A model generated the notes under the pieces. The model saw only the letters and a program-made list of their open reading frames with translations. It searched no databases and was not told the origin of the DNA. Made by a program: the position numbers and the translations under genes. This document shows, piece after piece, positions 22,685 to 32,062 of a stretch of 64,000 nt of DNA (positions are counted from its first letter, which is position 1; the number at the start of each line of letters is the position of its first letter). Source of the DNA: an uncultured Bacteroidales bacterium (GTDB lineage: Bacteria; Bacteroidota; Bacteroidia; Bacteroidales; Bacteroidaceae); contig CACYLU010000008.1 in the NCBI GenBank assembly GCA_902775375.1, positions 62,001-126,000 of the forward strand. The letters run 5' to 3'.

Positions 22685-22718
22685 AATCCGGCTTTCGCCT
22701 GACACATTGCTGTGCGTG

Positions 22719-22801
22719 TGGGCAAAGATGGATTCGAACCACCGAAGGCGTACGCCAGCAGATTTACAGTCTGCCCCATTTGGCCACTCTGGTATTTGCC
22801 C
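22719..22801 (-). tRNA. tRNA-Tyr (GTA)
   Basis: This 83-nt class II tRNA has acceptor GGGCAAA/TTTGCCC, discriminator A, an anticodon loop containing GTA, a long variable arm and TTCGAATC in the TpsiC loop region. It is the middle tRNA of the three upstream of tuf. Confidence 0.95.
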
Positions 22802-22807
22802 TTTTTG

Positions 22808-22881
22808 AGCCTCTTGTCGGATTCGAACCAACGACCCCGAGATTACAAATCACGTGCTCTGGCCAACTGAGCTAAAGAGGC
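22808..22881 (-). tRNA. tRNA-Thr (TGT)
   Basis: This 74-nt cloverleaf has acceptor GCCTCTT/AAGAGGC, D arm GCTCAGTTGGCCAGAGC, an anticodon loop containing TGT and TpsiC region TTCGAATC. It is the first tRNA of the tuf cluster, 53 bp from the promoter element. Confidence 0.95.
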
Positions 22882-22933
22882 ATTCACTCAATTTTTGCAG
22901 CCGTTTTGACACGGAAACCGAGCGAAACGGCTG

Positions 22934-22964
22934 CAAAGTTAGTGAATTATTTTAATCCCACAAA
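22934..22964 (-). promoter_or_regulatory. Promoter of the tRNA-tuf-secE-nusG-ribosomal cluster
   Basis: On the minus strand TTTG (22961-22964), 19 nt, then TAACTTTG (22934-22941) match the Bacteroidota promoter consensus exactly. It lies just after hpf and in front of tRNA-Thr. A 10-bp hairpin (GCAGCCGTTT, arms 22925-22934 and 22897-22906) begins at the end of the -7 element, in the region expected to hold the transcription start. Confidence 0.8.
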
Positions 22965-22982
22965 GTTTTTGGGGAAATTTAA

Positions 22983-23282
22983 TTATTTATTACGCAGTTT
23001 TTCCTTGTATTTCACCAGTTGCTTCTCCAAAGCCTCTGCACATTGATCGATTGCTTCCTCAAATGTATCGCATACTTTGTTCACATACAGCTCGCCTCCT
23101 GGTACGGTAATTTTCAGGCCTGCCTCCTTGTTGGCTGCTGTCTCTGGCTTAACTACCTTCAATGACACCTCTACTTTCTTAATATCTTCGTAATACTTTT
23201 CAAGCTTGTTGACTTTCTTGTTGATAAAGTCTTGTAACTTTTCCGTTGCGTCAAAGTGAATTGATTGAATTCTTACTTCCAT
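22983..23282 (-). CDS. hpf: Ribosome hibernation promoting factor, short form
   Basis: This 99-residue protein of the S30AE family starts MEVRIQSIHFDATEKLQDFI and has a KVNKLEKYYEDIKKVEVSLK block. The C-terminal extension of long HPF is absent. It binds the 30S decoding region and inactivates ribosomes in stationary phase. It lies 16 bp after xerC and is the last gene of rpsU-xerC-hpf. Confidence 0.92.
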   Translation of the reverse strand: MEVRIQSIHFDATEKLQDFINKKVNKLEKYYEDIKKVEVSLKVVKPETAANKEAGLKITVPGGELYVNKVCDTFEEAIDQCAEALEKQLVKYKEKLRNK

Positions 23283-23298
23283 AATTACCTCCTTTTCT

Positions 23299-24177
23299 TT
23301 ATGCTCTTGGATGAGCTTGGTTATACGCTTTTTTTAATTCTTCAAAAGTAGTGTGTGTATAAACCTCAGTAGTGGCAAGGCTTTCATGTCCCAACAACTC
23401 CTTAATGGCTCCTAGCTCTGCCTGATGATTGAGCATTGAAGTAGCAAAGGTATGTCTCAGCACATGCGGGCTCCGTTTCTTGATCGCTGTCACTTTCGAA
23501 AGGTTTTCCCTCACTATGTTCTGTACGCTGGAACGAGCAATCCGTTCACCACTCAGTTTTGTAATAAAGGCCCCCGATAGGGTTGAAATGGTTTGGTTTC
23601 TCTCAGTAAGATAGTCCTGCATTGCTTTTGCCAACTCTTCACCAAAAGGAATAATACGTTGCTTATTTCGTTTCCCAGTAACTTTGATTACCTTAGCACC
23701 AAAATCTACATCCGCATCATTCAAGCCAACAAGTTCAGCCAGGCGCATACCAGTTTCATAAAAAAGTTGGATAATCAACCTGTCCCTGCGGCCCTCAAAA
23801 TCTTCCTTAAAGTCAATTTCGTCAAGCAGTCTATCCATTTCTTTCTCTTTTACAAACACCGGTAGAGGTTTCTTCTTCTTTGGTCCGGATATTTTTCTCA
23901 TCGGATCAGCAGTAATGTCCCCCTTTTTTAGCAGGTATTTGTAGAAAGTCCTCAATGCGCTCAATTTTCGGTTGATAGAACTGGCACTTATACCATTGTC
24001 CATCATCTGAACAATCCATTCACGCACCGTATTAGGATTGACCTCCTGCAGCTGCAGCTCGCATCCATTTGCAAATTCCTCAAATTGAAGCAAATCTACC
24101 TTATATGACTTCTCAGTCTCTTCAGAGTAATTACGCTCATATCTGAGGTATTCCAAGAATGCTTCTATCTCTTCCAT
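23299..24177 (-). CDS. xerC: XerC/XerD-type tyrosine recombinase
   Basis: This 292-residue recombinase has an N-terminal SAM-like core-binding domain (LEYLRYERNYSEETEKSYKV) and a catalytic domain with the complete R-H-R-H-Y set: Arg in ETGMRLAELVGL, HVLRHTFATSML, LLGHESLATTEVY and the Tyr in VYTHTTFEEL. It probably resolves chromosome dimers at dif. The housekeeping context between rpsU and hpf supports this over a mobile-element role. XerC versus XerD cannot be told from the sequence alone. Confidence 0.9.
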   Translation of the reverse strand: MEEIEAFLEYLRYERNYSEETEKSYKVDLLQFEEFANGCELQLQEVNPNTVREWIVQMMDNGISASSINRKLSALRTFYKYLLKKGDITADPMRKISGPKKKKPLPVFVKEKEMDRLLDEIDFKEDFEGRRDRLIIQLFYETGMRLAELVGLNDADVDFGAKVIKVTGKRNKQRIIPFGEELAKAMQDYLTERNQTISTLSGAFITKLSGERIARSSVQNIVRENLSKVTAIKKRSPHVLRHTFATSMLNHQAELGAIKELLGHESLATTEVYTHTTFEELKKAYNQAHPRA

Positions 24178-24249
24178 CGTTACAGCACTTTTCTGTGCAA
24201 CGAATTTAAGAAAAAGAATTCAATAATTCAAAGAAAAAACGCTAAATAA

Positions 24250-24441
24250 TTAATCTTCCTCCTGGTGAAGCTTCTGAACATAAACAGCATGCTCCATCTG
24301 AAGTCTCTTCAATACAGACGGTTTGTCAAACTGCTGACGTCTTCTCAGTTCCTTAACAACACCTGTCTTCTCGAATTTTCTCTTAAACTTCTTCAAGGCT
24401 CTTTCAATGTTCTCGCCTTCTTTTACGGGTACTACAATCAT
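24250..24441 (-). CDS. rpsU: 30S ribosomal protein S21 (bS21)
   Basis: This 63-residue basic protein begins MIVVPVKEGENIERALKKFK and contains KRKFEKTGVVKELRRRQQF. It is typical bS21, located at the anti-Shine-Dalgarno region of the 30S subunit. First gene of rpsU-xerC-hpf, with a consensus promoter upstream. Confidence 0.97.
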   Translation of the reverse strand: MIVVPVKEGENIERALKKFKRKFEKTGVVKELRRRQQFDKPSVLKRLQMEHAVYVQKLHQEED

Positions 24442-24485
24442 CTTTAATAATAAATTTTAATTAGTTAATAATAAAAATCAGCCTG

Positions 24486-24516
24486 CAAAGTTACTCATTG
24501 TTTAATTAATGGCAAA
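24486..24516 (-). promoter_or_regulatory. Promoter of rpsU-xerC-hpf
   Basis: The minus strand has TTTG (24513-24516), a 19-nt spacer and TAACTTTG (24486-24493), an exact consensus match, 45 bp upstream of rpsU. Confidence 0.8.
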
Positions 24517-24687
24517 ACGTTTAAGCATAAAATTTCATATGCTTGCTTATAAAACCCACACAGAAGAAAACAAAAGAAATAATTACTCTTACGCGCGTAT
24601 ATATATAAATAAGGTATAATAATCAGAGATCTTAATACGAAAAACAGAATTACGTAATCTATTGTCGTTAATGTCGCTTTATTTATG

Positions 24688-24695
24688 TATATTTG
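24688..24695 (+). promoter_or_regulatory. Predicted -7 element of the aminopeptidase P gene
   Basis: TATATTTG (TAnnTTTG) ends 19 bp before the ATG at 24715. The -33 element is not clear. The 270-bp divergent region between rpsU and this gene is A/T-rich and contains no other gene. Confidence 0.6.
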
Positions 24696-24714
24696 CTAAC
24701 TAAAATTTACCGAG

Positions 24715-26493
24715 ATGACAGTAAAAGAACGTATAGCTTCCCTTAGAGAAACCCTCAAGCTGATGGGACTCAAGGCTTTCATCGTACCAAGTACCGACCC
24801 TCACATGAGCGAGTATGTAGCTTCTCATTGGGAAGCAAGGCAATGGATATCTGGGTTCACTGGCTCTGCCGGCACCATAGTGGTTACAGAGAAAGAGGCA
24901 GGCTTATGGACCGACTCTCGTTATTTTCTGCAAGCCTCCGAGCAATTGCAAGGTACTGGCATTGATTTATATAAAGAAAAGTTGCCAGAAACTCCCAGCA
25001 TTGCAGAGTTTCTGAAATCAAGGCTCTCAAAGGGCGATGTTGTGGGTATCGACGGACAAGTATTCTCCTTATCGACAGCTAAAGCTATGAGAAAAGAGCT
25101 TGGAGAGAAAGACATCGAGTTGAGGAGTGTTGCAGATCCTTTTAAGAGTATCTGGGAGGATCGTCCCCCTATCCCTCAAAACCCAATCTTTATTCTTCCT
25201 ATCCAATACGCTGGTGAAGGTTGTCAGGAAAAAGTAGTACGCATCCGACAACAGATGGAAAAAGATAACATCGATGTTATCTTGATAACAGCATTGGATG
25301 AAATTGCTTGGGTACTGAACCTGCGTGGCAGCGACGTTCATTGCAATCCAGTATTTATCAGCTACTTGCTTATCAGCCATCGAGATGTAAAACTTTTCAT
25401 TGACGAACGCAAGCTTACACCAGAAGTAAAGAGCTACTTGAACGATTGCGAAGTAAAGGTTTATCCCTATATCGATTTCTATAGCGATCTAGAGCAAAAT
25501 ACCTGTGTTGACAAAGTTCTAGCAGACCCTGCTTTCCTCAATTATGCCATCTATCAAGGGTTGTCATCGCATAGCGAACTGATAGAACGTAAAACCTACG
25601 TGGCCTTCATGAAGGCCATTCGCAATCTGACAGAGATTGATAACCTGCATCACGCTATGGTGAAGGATGGGGTGGCTATGGTGAAGTTCCTCAAGTGGTT
25701 GGATACAGAGGCCGACATTTATCACGAAACCGAGATGAGTGTTGACCGCCAATTGCACTCTTTCAGGGCTGCACAAGCCGACTATATCGGTGAGAGTTTC
25801 GACACCATTGCTGGTTATGGAGCTCATGGAGCTATCGTACATTATGAAGCAACTCCAGAAACCGATGCTGCTTTAGAGCCAAGGGGCTTTTTGCTATTAG
25901 ATTCTGGAGCTCAGTATCTAGACGGTACGACTGACATCACACGTACCATCCCCCTAGGATACATCACTCAAGAAGAGAAAGAAGATTATACCTTGATCCT
26001 AAAAGGACACATCGATTTGGCGATGGCAGTATTTCCAGAACATACAAGAGGATCCCAGTTAGACATACTGGCCAGACAACCTATTTGGCAGCGTCGCATG
26101 AATTACCTACACGGCACAGGGCACGGCGTGGGTTCGTTCCTTAATGTACACGAAGGTCCTCACAGTATCCGTATGGAAGACAATCCGGTCACCTTACAGG
26201 CAGGCATGGTGGTTACCGATGAACCAGGCATTTATAAGGCTGGCTCTCATGGGGTGCGTACGGAAAATATTCTTTTGGTGATTCCTGCTGGAGAAGGGAT
26301 GTTTGGCAACTACCTGCAATTTGAGACTGTAACTTTATGCCCCATAGACAAGCGTCCGATTGTTCTGGAATTATTATCACCAGCTGAAATAGACTGGCTC
26401 AACAGGTACCATGCTAAGGTCTATGAAAAGTTGTCTCCTTACCTTGATAAGGCAGAACAAGATTGGCTTCGCTCAGTCACCACAGCATTATAG
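24715..26493 (+). CDS. Xaa-Pro aminopeptidase (aminopeptidase P, M24B)
   Basis: This 592-residue cytoplasmic metallopeptidase has the three-domain aminopeptidase P architecture: two creatinase-like N-terminal domains (FIVPSTDPHMSEYVASHWEA) and a C-terminal pita-bread domain. Metal-binding motifs are LLDSGAQYLDGTTDITRTI, HGTGHGVGSFLNVHEGPHS and the Glu in TDEPGIYK and ETVTLCPID. It removes N-terminal residues preceding proline. Length is typical of the long APP1-like form. Likely cotranscribed with the gamma carbonic anhydrase gene 34 bp downstream. Confidence 0.95.
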   Translation: MTVKERIASLRETLKLMGLKAFIVPSTDPHMSEYVASHWEARQWISGFTGSAGTIVVTEKEAGLWTDSRYFLQASEQLQGTGIDLYKEKLPETPSIAEFLKSRLSKGDVVGIDGQVFSLSTAKAMRKELGEKDIELRSVADPFKSIWEDRPPIPQNPIFILPIQYAGEGCQEKVVRIRQQMEKDNIDVILITALDEIAWVLNLRGSDVHCNPVFISYLLISHRDVKLFIDERKLTPEVKSYLNDCEVKVYPYIDFYSDLEQNTCVDKVLADPAFLNYAIYQGLSSHSELIERKTYVAFMKAIRNLTEIDNLHHAMVKDGVAMVKFLKWLDTEADIYHETEMSVDRQLHSFRAAQADYIGESFDTIAGYGAHGAIVHYEATPETDAALEPRGFLLLDSGAQYLDGTTDITRTIPLGYITQEEKEDYTLILKGHIDLAMAVFPEHTRGSQLDILARQPIWQRRMNYLHGTGHGVGSFLNVHEGPHSIRMEDNPVTLQAGMVVTDEPGIYKAGSHGVRTENILLVIPAGEGMFGNYLQFETVTLCPIDKRPIVLELLSPAEIDWLNRYHAKVYEKLSPYLDKAEQDWLRSVTTAL

Positions 26494-26527
26494 CTATTTT
26501 TATCGTTAAATATTCAATATAATAAAT

Positions 26528-27043
26528 ATGGCAATTATCAAATCAGTAAACGGACTTACTCCCAAATGGGGGAAAGAGTGTTATTTCAGTGAAAACGCTG
26601 CTATTGTAGGCGAAGTGACCATGGGCGATGAATGCTCTGTGTGGTTCAATGCAGTAGTCAGGGGCGATGTAGCTCCTGTTACAATGGGCAACCGTGTGAA
26701 TGTGCAAGACGGAGCCGTGGTACATGTGACCAACAAGATTGGCCCTACCTATATCGAGGACGACGTGACCATCGGCCATAATGCCACCGTTCATGCTTGT
26801 ACGTTGAAACGTGGCTGCCTTATCGGCATGGGTTCAACGGTATTGGACAACGCAGTGGTGGGCGAAGGTGCCGTCGTAGCAGCTGGTGCCTTGGTTCTGG
26901 GTGGCACCATCATCGGTGAGCATGAAATATGGGGAGGCGTACCTGCCAAGTTCATCAAGAAGACCAAACCTGATCAGGCTGAATCGTATGCCGCCCATTA
27001 TGTGGCATACACCAAATGGTATTTGGCAGAAGATAACAAATGA
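26528..27043 (+). CDS. Gamma-class carbonic anhydrase family protein
   Basis: This 171-residue left-handed beta-helix has hexapeptide repeats (for example VVRGDVAPVTMGNRVNVQDG). Zn ligands expected for the family are visible as His in DGAVVHV and in TIGHNATVHAC. It ends with EIWGGVPAKFIKKT. It belongs to the YrdA/PaaY branch, in which carbonic anhydrase activity is variable, so the true substrate is open. It is followed by a terminator shared with the convergent kdtA. Confidence 0.9.
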   Translation: MAIIKSVNGLTPKWGKECYFSENAAIVGEVTMGDECSVWFNAVVRGDVAPVTMGNRVNVQDGAVVHVTNKIGPTYIEDDVTIGHNATVHACTLKRGCLIGMGSTVLDNAVVGEGAVVAAGALVLGGTIIGEHEIWGGVPAKFIKKTKPDQAESYAAHYVAYTKWYLAEDNK

Positions 27044-27050
27044 AAATAAT

Positions 27051-27077
27051 AAAGGGGCTTATTATAAAAGCCCCTTT
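27051..27077. terminator. Bidirectional terminator between the gamma carbonic anhydrase gene and kdtA
   Basis: AAAGGGGCTT (27051-27060) pairs with its complement at 27068-27077, with A/T tracts on both sides. The hairpin overlaps the last codons of kdtA (stop at 27062-27064). Confidence 0.8.
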
Positions 27078-28285
27078 AAATATTTCAATATAATGTCAGT
27101 TGCTCCAGCACGTGAGTGGACATAAGTACCAGCCTTATTGCCTGCTTCCTGCAAGAAAGTCTTGTCTGACAATAGCTTGTTAAGCAGTGCTTTAAGGTCA
27201 TTACTATCATTGATAGAGAAAGCGCCACCACACTCAATCAGGTCATTAGCCTCCATGAATCGCTGGTGATTAGGGCCAAAGATAACAGGCACACTATATA
27301 CGGCAGCTTCCACCGTATTGTGGATACCAGCGCCAAAGCCTCCACCTATATAGGCTATCTCACCATATCTATATATAGAAGACAACAGACCGAAACAATC
27401 AATTATCAGACAGTGGGCATCAGTCACATTCTCTAAGGTTGCTTGTGTATAGCGCACCACTTTACCTTCAAGTTTTCCGATTATTTGCTGTAAATGGTCT
27501 TCGCCAATGACATGTGGCGCAATAATCAGCTTAACCTCTGGATGATGGTTAAAATACTCAATAAACAAATCCTCATCTGGTTGCCAAGAACTACCAGCAA
27601 CAAAAGTTAACTTCCCTTGTTTGAAAGCCTCCACCAAAGGGAGGTCCTTGGCCTGCTGACGAATCTGCAATACCCGGTCAAAACGTGTATCGCCAGCCAC
27701 AGTCACTTCTTCTATCCCAATTCCCTTGAGTAAGTCTCTAGATTCATCATTTTGAACAAAGAGATGATTAAAACTGCGCAATACCTTAGCATAATCTTTA
27801 CCATACCATTTAAAGAATGCCTGCTGAGGTCTGAAGATCGACGAAACACTAAATACGGGAATATTCCTGCTATGCAACTCGTCTAAATAATTCTTCCAAA
27901 ATTCATACTTGATGAAAAATGCCATGCAAGGGTTTGCCAAATCCAAGAACTTCTTCACATTTTGGGGCTTGTCGAAAGGCAGATAGCATATCACATCAGC
28001 CCCCTCATAATTCTTGCGAACCTCATAGCCAGAAGGCGAGAAGAATGTTAGCAGAATGCCATAAGACGGATACTCCTGACGTATGCGTTCCATCAACGGA
28101 CGCCCCTGCTCAAACTCTCCCAGTGAAGCAGCATGAAACCAAATATAATGTCGCCCTGGCTCTATCTTTGAGCGCAATACTTCATAGCAGTCCTGTTGAC
28201 CTTTCAGCATAGTCTTTACCTTCTTGCTAAAAAGTGCATCTGCCTTAGCAGCTAAACTATATAAATTGATAGCAAGATTATACAT
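27062..28285 (-). CDS. kdtA: 3-deoxy-D-manno-octulosonic acid (Kdo) transferase
   Basis: This 407-residue GT30-family enzyme adds Kdo to lipid A precursor at the inner membrane, essential for lipopolysaccharide core synthesis. An N-terminal membrane helix region (MYNLAINLYSLAAKADALF) is followed by IWFHAASLGEFEQGRPLME, then GSSWQPDEDLFIEYF, LIIAPHVIGEDHLQQI and YIGGGFGAGIHNTVEAAVYS. The start at 28285 is preferred to an in-frame start at 28351, because the latter would lie inside gltX. This leaves 2 bp between the genes, so they are probably coupled. The 3' end runs into the shared terminator. Confidence 0.95.
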   Translation of the reverse strand: MYNLAINLYSLAAKADALFSKKVKTMLKGQQDCYEVLRSKIEPGRHYIWFHAASLGEFEQGRPLMERIRQEYPSYGILLTFFSPSGYEVRKNYEGADVICYLPFDKPQNVKKFLDLANPCMAFFIKYEFWKNYLDELHSRNIPVFSVSSIFRPQQAFFKWYGKDYAKVLRSFNHLFVQNDESRDLLKGIGIEEVTVAGDTRFDRVLQIRQQAKDLPLVEAFKQGKLTFVAGSSWQPDEDLFIEYFNHHPEVKLIIAPHVIGEDHLQQIIGKLEGKVVRYTQATLENVTDAHCLIIDCFGLLSSIYRYGEIAYIGGGFGAGIHNTVEAAVYSVPVIFGPNHQRFMEANDLIECGGAFSINDSNDLKALLNKLLSDKTFLQEAGNKAGTYVHSRAGATDIILKYLKGLL

Positions 28286-28287
28286 AA

Positions 28288-29805
28288 TTACTTCAGCACT
28301 TCGATGGCTCTTTTCATTCGTTTCAGTGTCTCTTCCTTGCCCAACACCCAAGAGATATCGAACATGTGAGGACCTTTACCCTCACCCACCAATGTCAGTC
28401 GGAAAGCATTCATTATATCGCCTGTTTTGTAACCCTTACTCTCTATCCAGGCCATCACAATCTTCTCTTGATTCTCTATGCTGAAATCATCGATATCTTT
28501 TAATACCTCCATCAACTCAGTCATACAATGGGCAGAATCTTCTTTCCAACGTTTCTTAACGGTCTTCTCATCGTATTCTGTAGGAGCTACAAAGAAATAA
28601 TGGCTATTCTCCCACAGCTCTTTAACAAAGTTTACGCGGTTCTTCACCAGTCCCACAATAGTAACTACCTTATCAAAAGGTGCCTCAACACCTTTCTTCT
28701 CTAGTTCTGGGACAAACAGTTTGGCCACTTCCTCATCACTCTTCATCAGCACATACTCATGGTTAAACCATATCAGTTTTTTGTAATCAAACTTAGCTCC
28801 TGCTTTGCTGCAACGGTTGATATCGAAGAGCTTTATCATTTCCTCCATCGTCATGAGTTCCTGGTCATTGCCAGGGTTCCAGCCCAATAGTGCCAAGAAG
28901 TTGATAACAGCTTCCGGCAAATAGCCTTCCTCACGATAGCCATGTGATACCTCGCCTGTCTTGGGGTCATGCCATTCCAAGGGGAAAACAGGGAATCCCA
29001 AACGGTCACCATCACGCTTACTGAGTTTACCGTTGCCTTCTGGTTTTAGCAATAAAGGCAGATGGGCAAATTTTGGCATGGTGTCTTCCCAGCCAAAAGC
29101 TCGGTAAAGCAGCACATGCAACGGGGCAGAAGGCAACCACTCCTCACCTCTAATCACATGACTGATTTCCATTAGATGATCATCTACAATATTGGCCAAA
29201 TGATAAGTAGGCAACTGATCGGCACTCTTATACAACACCTTGTCATCCAAGATAGACGAGTTGATAACCACCTCACCACGAATCAGGTCATTCACATGTA
29301 CCTCCTCATTTGGTTCTATCTTGAATCTTACCACATATTGCGTACCATCTGCAATCAGTTTTTCCACTTCATCTTTTGACATTGTCAGCGAGTTCCGCAT
29401 CTGCATACGGGTAGATGCATCATATTGGAAATTAGCTATCTCGCTGCGCTTGGCCTCCAACTCCTGAGGAGTATCAAAAGCAATATATGCCTTACCTGCA
29501 TCCAACAGAACCTTTACATATTGCTGGTAAATTTCCCTACGCTCCGACTGCCTGTAAGGACCACGCTCACCACCAAAGCTCACACCTTCGTCAAAGTCGA
29601 TACCCAACCAACGGAATGACTCCAGGATATATTCCTCAGCTCCTGGCACAAATCTATTAGAATCGGTATCCTCGATGCGGAACACCATATCACCCCCATG
29701 TTGACGAGCAAAGAGATAATTATACAAAGCAGTACGAACACCGCCGATATGCAAGGCTCCTGTGGGACTTGGAGCGAAACGAACCCTTACTTTCCTGTCT
29801 GCCAT
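28288..29805 (-). CDS. gltX: Glutamate--tRNA ligase
   Basis: This 505-residue class I synthetase begins [20 protein letters not shown]. The HIGH-equivalent is HIGG and the KMSKS-equivalent is [12 protein letters not shown]. It charges tRNA-Glu. The ATG at 29805 matches the usual family N-terminus; an ATG three codons upstream is possible. Its 5' part is antisense to the region in front of the 7TM-HD gene. A TAATTTTG -7 element is found 35 bp upstream. Confidence 0.97.
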   Translation of the reverse strand: MADRKVRVRFAPSPTGALHIGGVRTALYNYLFARQHGGDMVFRIEDTDSNRFVPGAEEYILESFRWLGIDFDEGVSFGGERGPYRQSERREIYQQYVKVLLDAGKAYIAFDTPQELEAKRSEIANFQYDASTRMQMRNSLTMSKDEVEKLIADGTQYVVRFKIEPNEEVHVNDLIRGEVVINSSILDDKVLYKSADQLPTYHLANIVDDHLMEISHVIRGEEWLPSAPLHVLLYRAFGWEDTMPKFAHLPLLLKPEGNGKLSKRDGDRLGFPVFPLEWHDPKTGEVSHGYREEGYLPEAVINFLALLGWNPGNDQELMTMEEMIKLFDINRCSKAGAKFDYKKLIWFNHEYVLMKSDEEVAKLFVPELEKKGVEAPFDKVVTIVGLVKNRVNFVKELWENSHYFFVAPTEYDEKTVKKRWKEDSAHCMTELMEVLKDIDDFSIENQEKIVMAWIESKGYKTGDIMNAFRLTLVGEGKGPHMFDISWVLGKEETLKRMKRAIEVLK

Positions 29806-29839
29806 AGCTGTCAAAACACTATTTTTCTATTTTTGGGTG

Positions 29840-29847
29840 CAAAATTA
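29840..29847 (-). promoter_or_regulatory. Predicted -7 promoter element of gltX-kdtA
   Basis: The minus strand reads TAATTTTG (TAnnTTTG), 35 bp upstream of the gltX start. The -33 element is poor. Confidence 0.5.
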
Positions 29848-29890
29848 ACGCTTTTTCTCCACATTATCGGTTTATTTAGCAACTTTTTCG

Positions 29891-29898
29891 TAACTTTG
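29891..29898 (+). promoter_or_regulatory. Predicted -7 promoter element of the 7TM-HD gene
   Basis: TAACTTTG lies 91 bp upstream of the ATG at 29989. A near match, TAACTTTC, lies closer to the start at about 29964. Which one is used is open. Confidence 0.45.
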
Positions 29899-29988
29899 GA
29901 TAAGTTACTCCATCTCGGCATAAAAAATAAGCAAGCTTATTTTGTTCTGCACTCGATTTTTCGTAACTTTCGCAAAATATTTACTATT

Positions 29989-32046
29989 ATGGCCCAGAAT
30001 AACGAAAGAAAGTACACTATATGGAAAGCTTTTCTGTACAGATTACTCATCTTCATTTGTACAGTGGGGTTGATTGTTTATTTCATGCCTCGTGACGTGA
30101 AGTTTAATTATCAATTCGACCTTGATAAGCCATGGAGATATGGACAACTCATTGCTACTTTCGACTTTCCTATATACAAGCCCGACGATGTAATCAAGCA
30201 CGAGCAAGACAGTATCCTATCTCATTTCCAACCATATTACAATATTGACAAAGAAGTGAGTAAGGCCGAGTTGCAACAACTACGCAATGATTATCAAACA
30301 TCCTTACGCCAGGTGCTTCCCAGTCAGGATTACTATAATTACCTGCAACGTACCCTTACAGAAATCTACGATGCAGGTATCATTAGCAATGATAATTTGA
30401 GCGACTTGCAGAAAGATAGCACCAATGGCATCATGGTCATTGATGACAAGGTAGCCAATCAGGTAAGTCTCAATAAGATTTATTCTATCAGGGATGCTTA
30501 TATGCATCTACTCACAGCCGATACTTCACGTTATAGCCCCGACATATTGCGCCGATGCTCTCTAAATGATTATCTCACACCAAATCTGATTTATGATGAA
30601 GAGCGCACAAAAACGGCAAAAGAAGAGGTCTTCGACACCTATTCTTGGGCAACTGGTCTAGTGCAAAGCGGTGAAAAGATAGTAGAGCGTGGTGAAATCA
30701 TCGACAGTAAGAAATACAATATCTTAGAGAGTTTACGCAAAGAGAGCATCAATCGAAGTGAATCTCAGAAAGAAAAGATGCTAATGCTGGCTGGTCAGTT
30801 ACTTTTTACCGCCATTTTCATCGGTTTGTTAGTCGCATATCTGATTATCTACCGCAAAAAGTATTTCAGAGATCGAAATACGTTGTTGATGATATTCACA
30901 CAGATAGTACTGCTTTGTGTACTTACTGAATTGCTAGTATCCAATAACATCTTGTCGGTGTATATCTTGCCGTACGTGATGATGCCTATCATCATCCGCA
31001 CTTTCCTCGATTCACGAACGGCATTCATGAGTTTCGCGATTACTATTTTGATCTGCTCCATCACTTTGCGCTATCCGTATGAGTTTATTCTAGTGCAATT
31101 CGCGGCAGGATTGACTGCCATTTATAGTTTAAAGGAGCTGTCACAGCGTTCGCAGATATTCCGCACAGGATTCGTGGTGGTACTCACCTACTTAGCGGTA
31201 TTCTTCGCTTTTGAGTTGTTTACCGAAAACGACTTCAGCAAGATGAACCGCAGCAACTACATCTACCTTGCCATCAGCGGTTTCTTGGTATTGTTTGCCT
31301 ATCCTTTATTGTTTATGTTTGAAAAAGTTTTCGGTTATACTTCCAATGTCACGCTGATAGAATTGTCAAACACCAACAACCCGTTACTGCGCCGTTTATC
31401 AGAGTTGGCACCAGGCACTTTCCAGCACTCCATGCAGGTTTCTAATTTGGTATTCGATGCCGCCACAGATATAGGTGCCAACGGACAGTTAGCCAGGACA
31501 GGAGCGCTCTATCACGATATCGGAAAGATGGAAAACCCGGCATTCTTTACCGAGAACCAAGGAAATGCTTCCAACCCTCACAAGGCATTGAGCTATGAGC
31601 AGAGTGCCCAAGTGGTCATCAGCCATGTTACCGATGGTCTGAAACTTGCCGAGAAGAACAATCTGCCCAAGGTTATCAGGCAATTTATTACCACCCACCA
31701 TGGAGCTGGTAAAACTAAATATTTTTATATCAGTTGGAAGAATGAACATCCTGGTGAAGAGCCTGATCCAAGTTGGTTTAACTACCCAGGTCCCAACCCG
31801 TTTACTGCCGAGCAAGCTATCCTGATGATGGCGGATGCCGTTGAAGCTGCCTCACGCAGTTTGCAGGAATACACAGAAGAGAGCATCACTCAGTTAGTTG
31901 ACAAGATTATAGACGCACAAGTAGCAGAGGGCTATTTCAACAACTGCCCCATTACTTTCCAGGACATACAGACGGTAAAGGATGTATTCAAATCGAAGCT
32001 AAAATCGATGTATCATCCCCGTATAAAATACCCTGAACTAAAGTAA
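29989..32046 (+). CDS. 7TM receptor with HD-type phosphodiesterase domain (PgpH-like)
   Basis: This 685-residue membrane protein has an N-terminal membrane helix (about residues 15-35), an extracytoplasmic 7TM-HDED domain to about residue 270, a block of seven transmembrane helices (about 270-450), then a cytoplasmic HD domain. The metal-binding residues appear in PGTFQHSMQVSNLVFDA, LYHDIGKMENPAFF, ITTHHGAGKTKYF and MMADAVEAASRSL. Family knowledge (Listeria PgpH) indicates hydrolysis of cyclic di-AMP. The start at 29989 (MAQNNERKYTIW) is used because upstream in-frame starts lie inside gltX. No other c-di-AMP gene is in the window. Confidence 0.9.
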   Translation: MAQNNERKYTIWKAFLYRLLIFICTVGLIVYFMPRDVKFNYQFDLDKPWRYGQLIATFDFPIYKPDDVIKHEQDSILSHFQPYYNIDKEVSKAELQQLRNDYQTSLRQVLPSQDYYNYLQRTLTEIYDAGIISNDNLSDLQKDSTNGIMVIDDKVANQVSLNKIYSIRDAYMHLLTADTSRYSPDILRRCSLNDYLTPNLIYDEERTKTAKEEVFDTYSWATGLVQSGEKIVERGEIIDSKKYNILESLRKESINRSESQKEKMLMLAGQLLFTAIFIGLLVAYLIIYRKKYFRDRNTLLMIFTQIVLLCVLTELLVSNNILSVYILPYVMMPIIIRTFLDSRTAFMSFAITILICSITLRYPYEFILVQFAAGLTAIYSLKELSQRSQIFRTGFVVVLTYLAVFFAFELFTENDFSKMNRSNYIYLAISGFLVLFAYPLLFMFEKVFGYTSNVTLIELSNTNNPLLRRLSELAPGTFQHSMQVSNLVFDAATDIGANGQLARTGALYHDIGKMENPAFFTENQGNASNPHKALSYEQSAQVVISHVTDGLKLAEKNNLPKVIRQFITTHHGAGKTKYFYISWKNEHPGEEPDPSWFNYPGPNPFTAEQAILMMADAVEAASRSLQEYTEESITQLVDKIIDAQVAEGYFNNCPITFQDIQTVKDVFKSKLKSMYHPRIKYPELK

Positions 32047-32062
32047 TGCCTCCCGCTGGTTG

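Noticed and set aside
29698-29988. Longer 5' extension of the 7TM-HD gene
   Set aside because: The extra 97 codons overlap gltX in antisense and do not look like protein; MAQNNERKYTIW at 29989 is a typical start before the first membrane helix.
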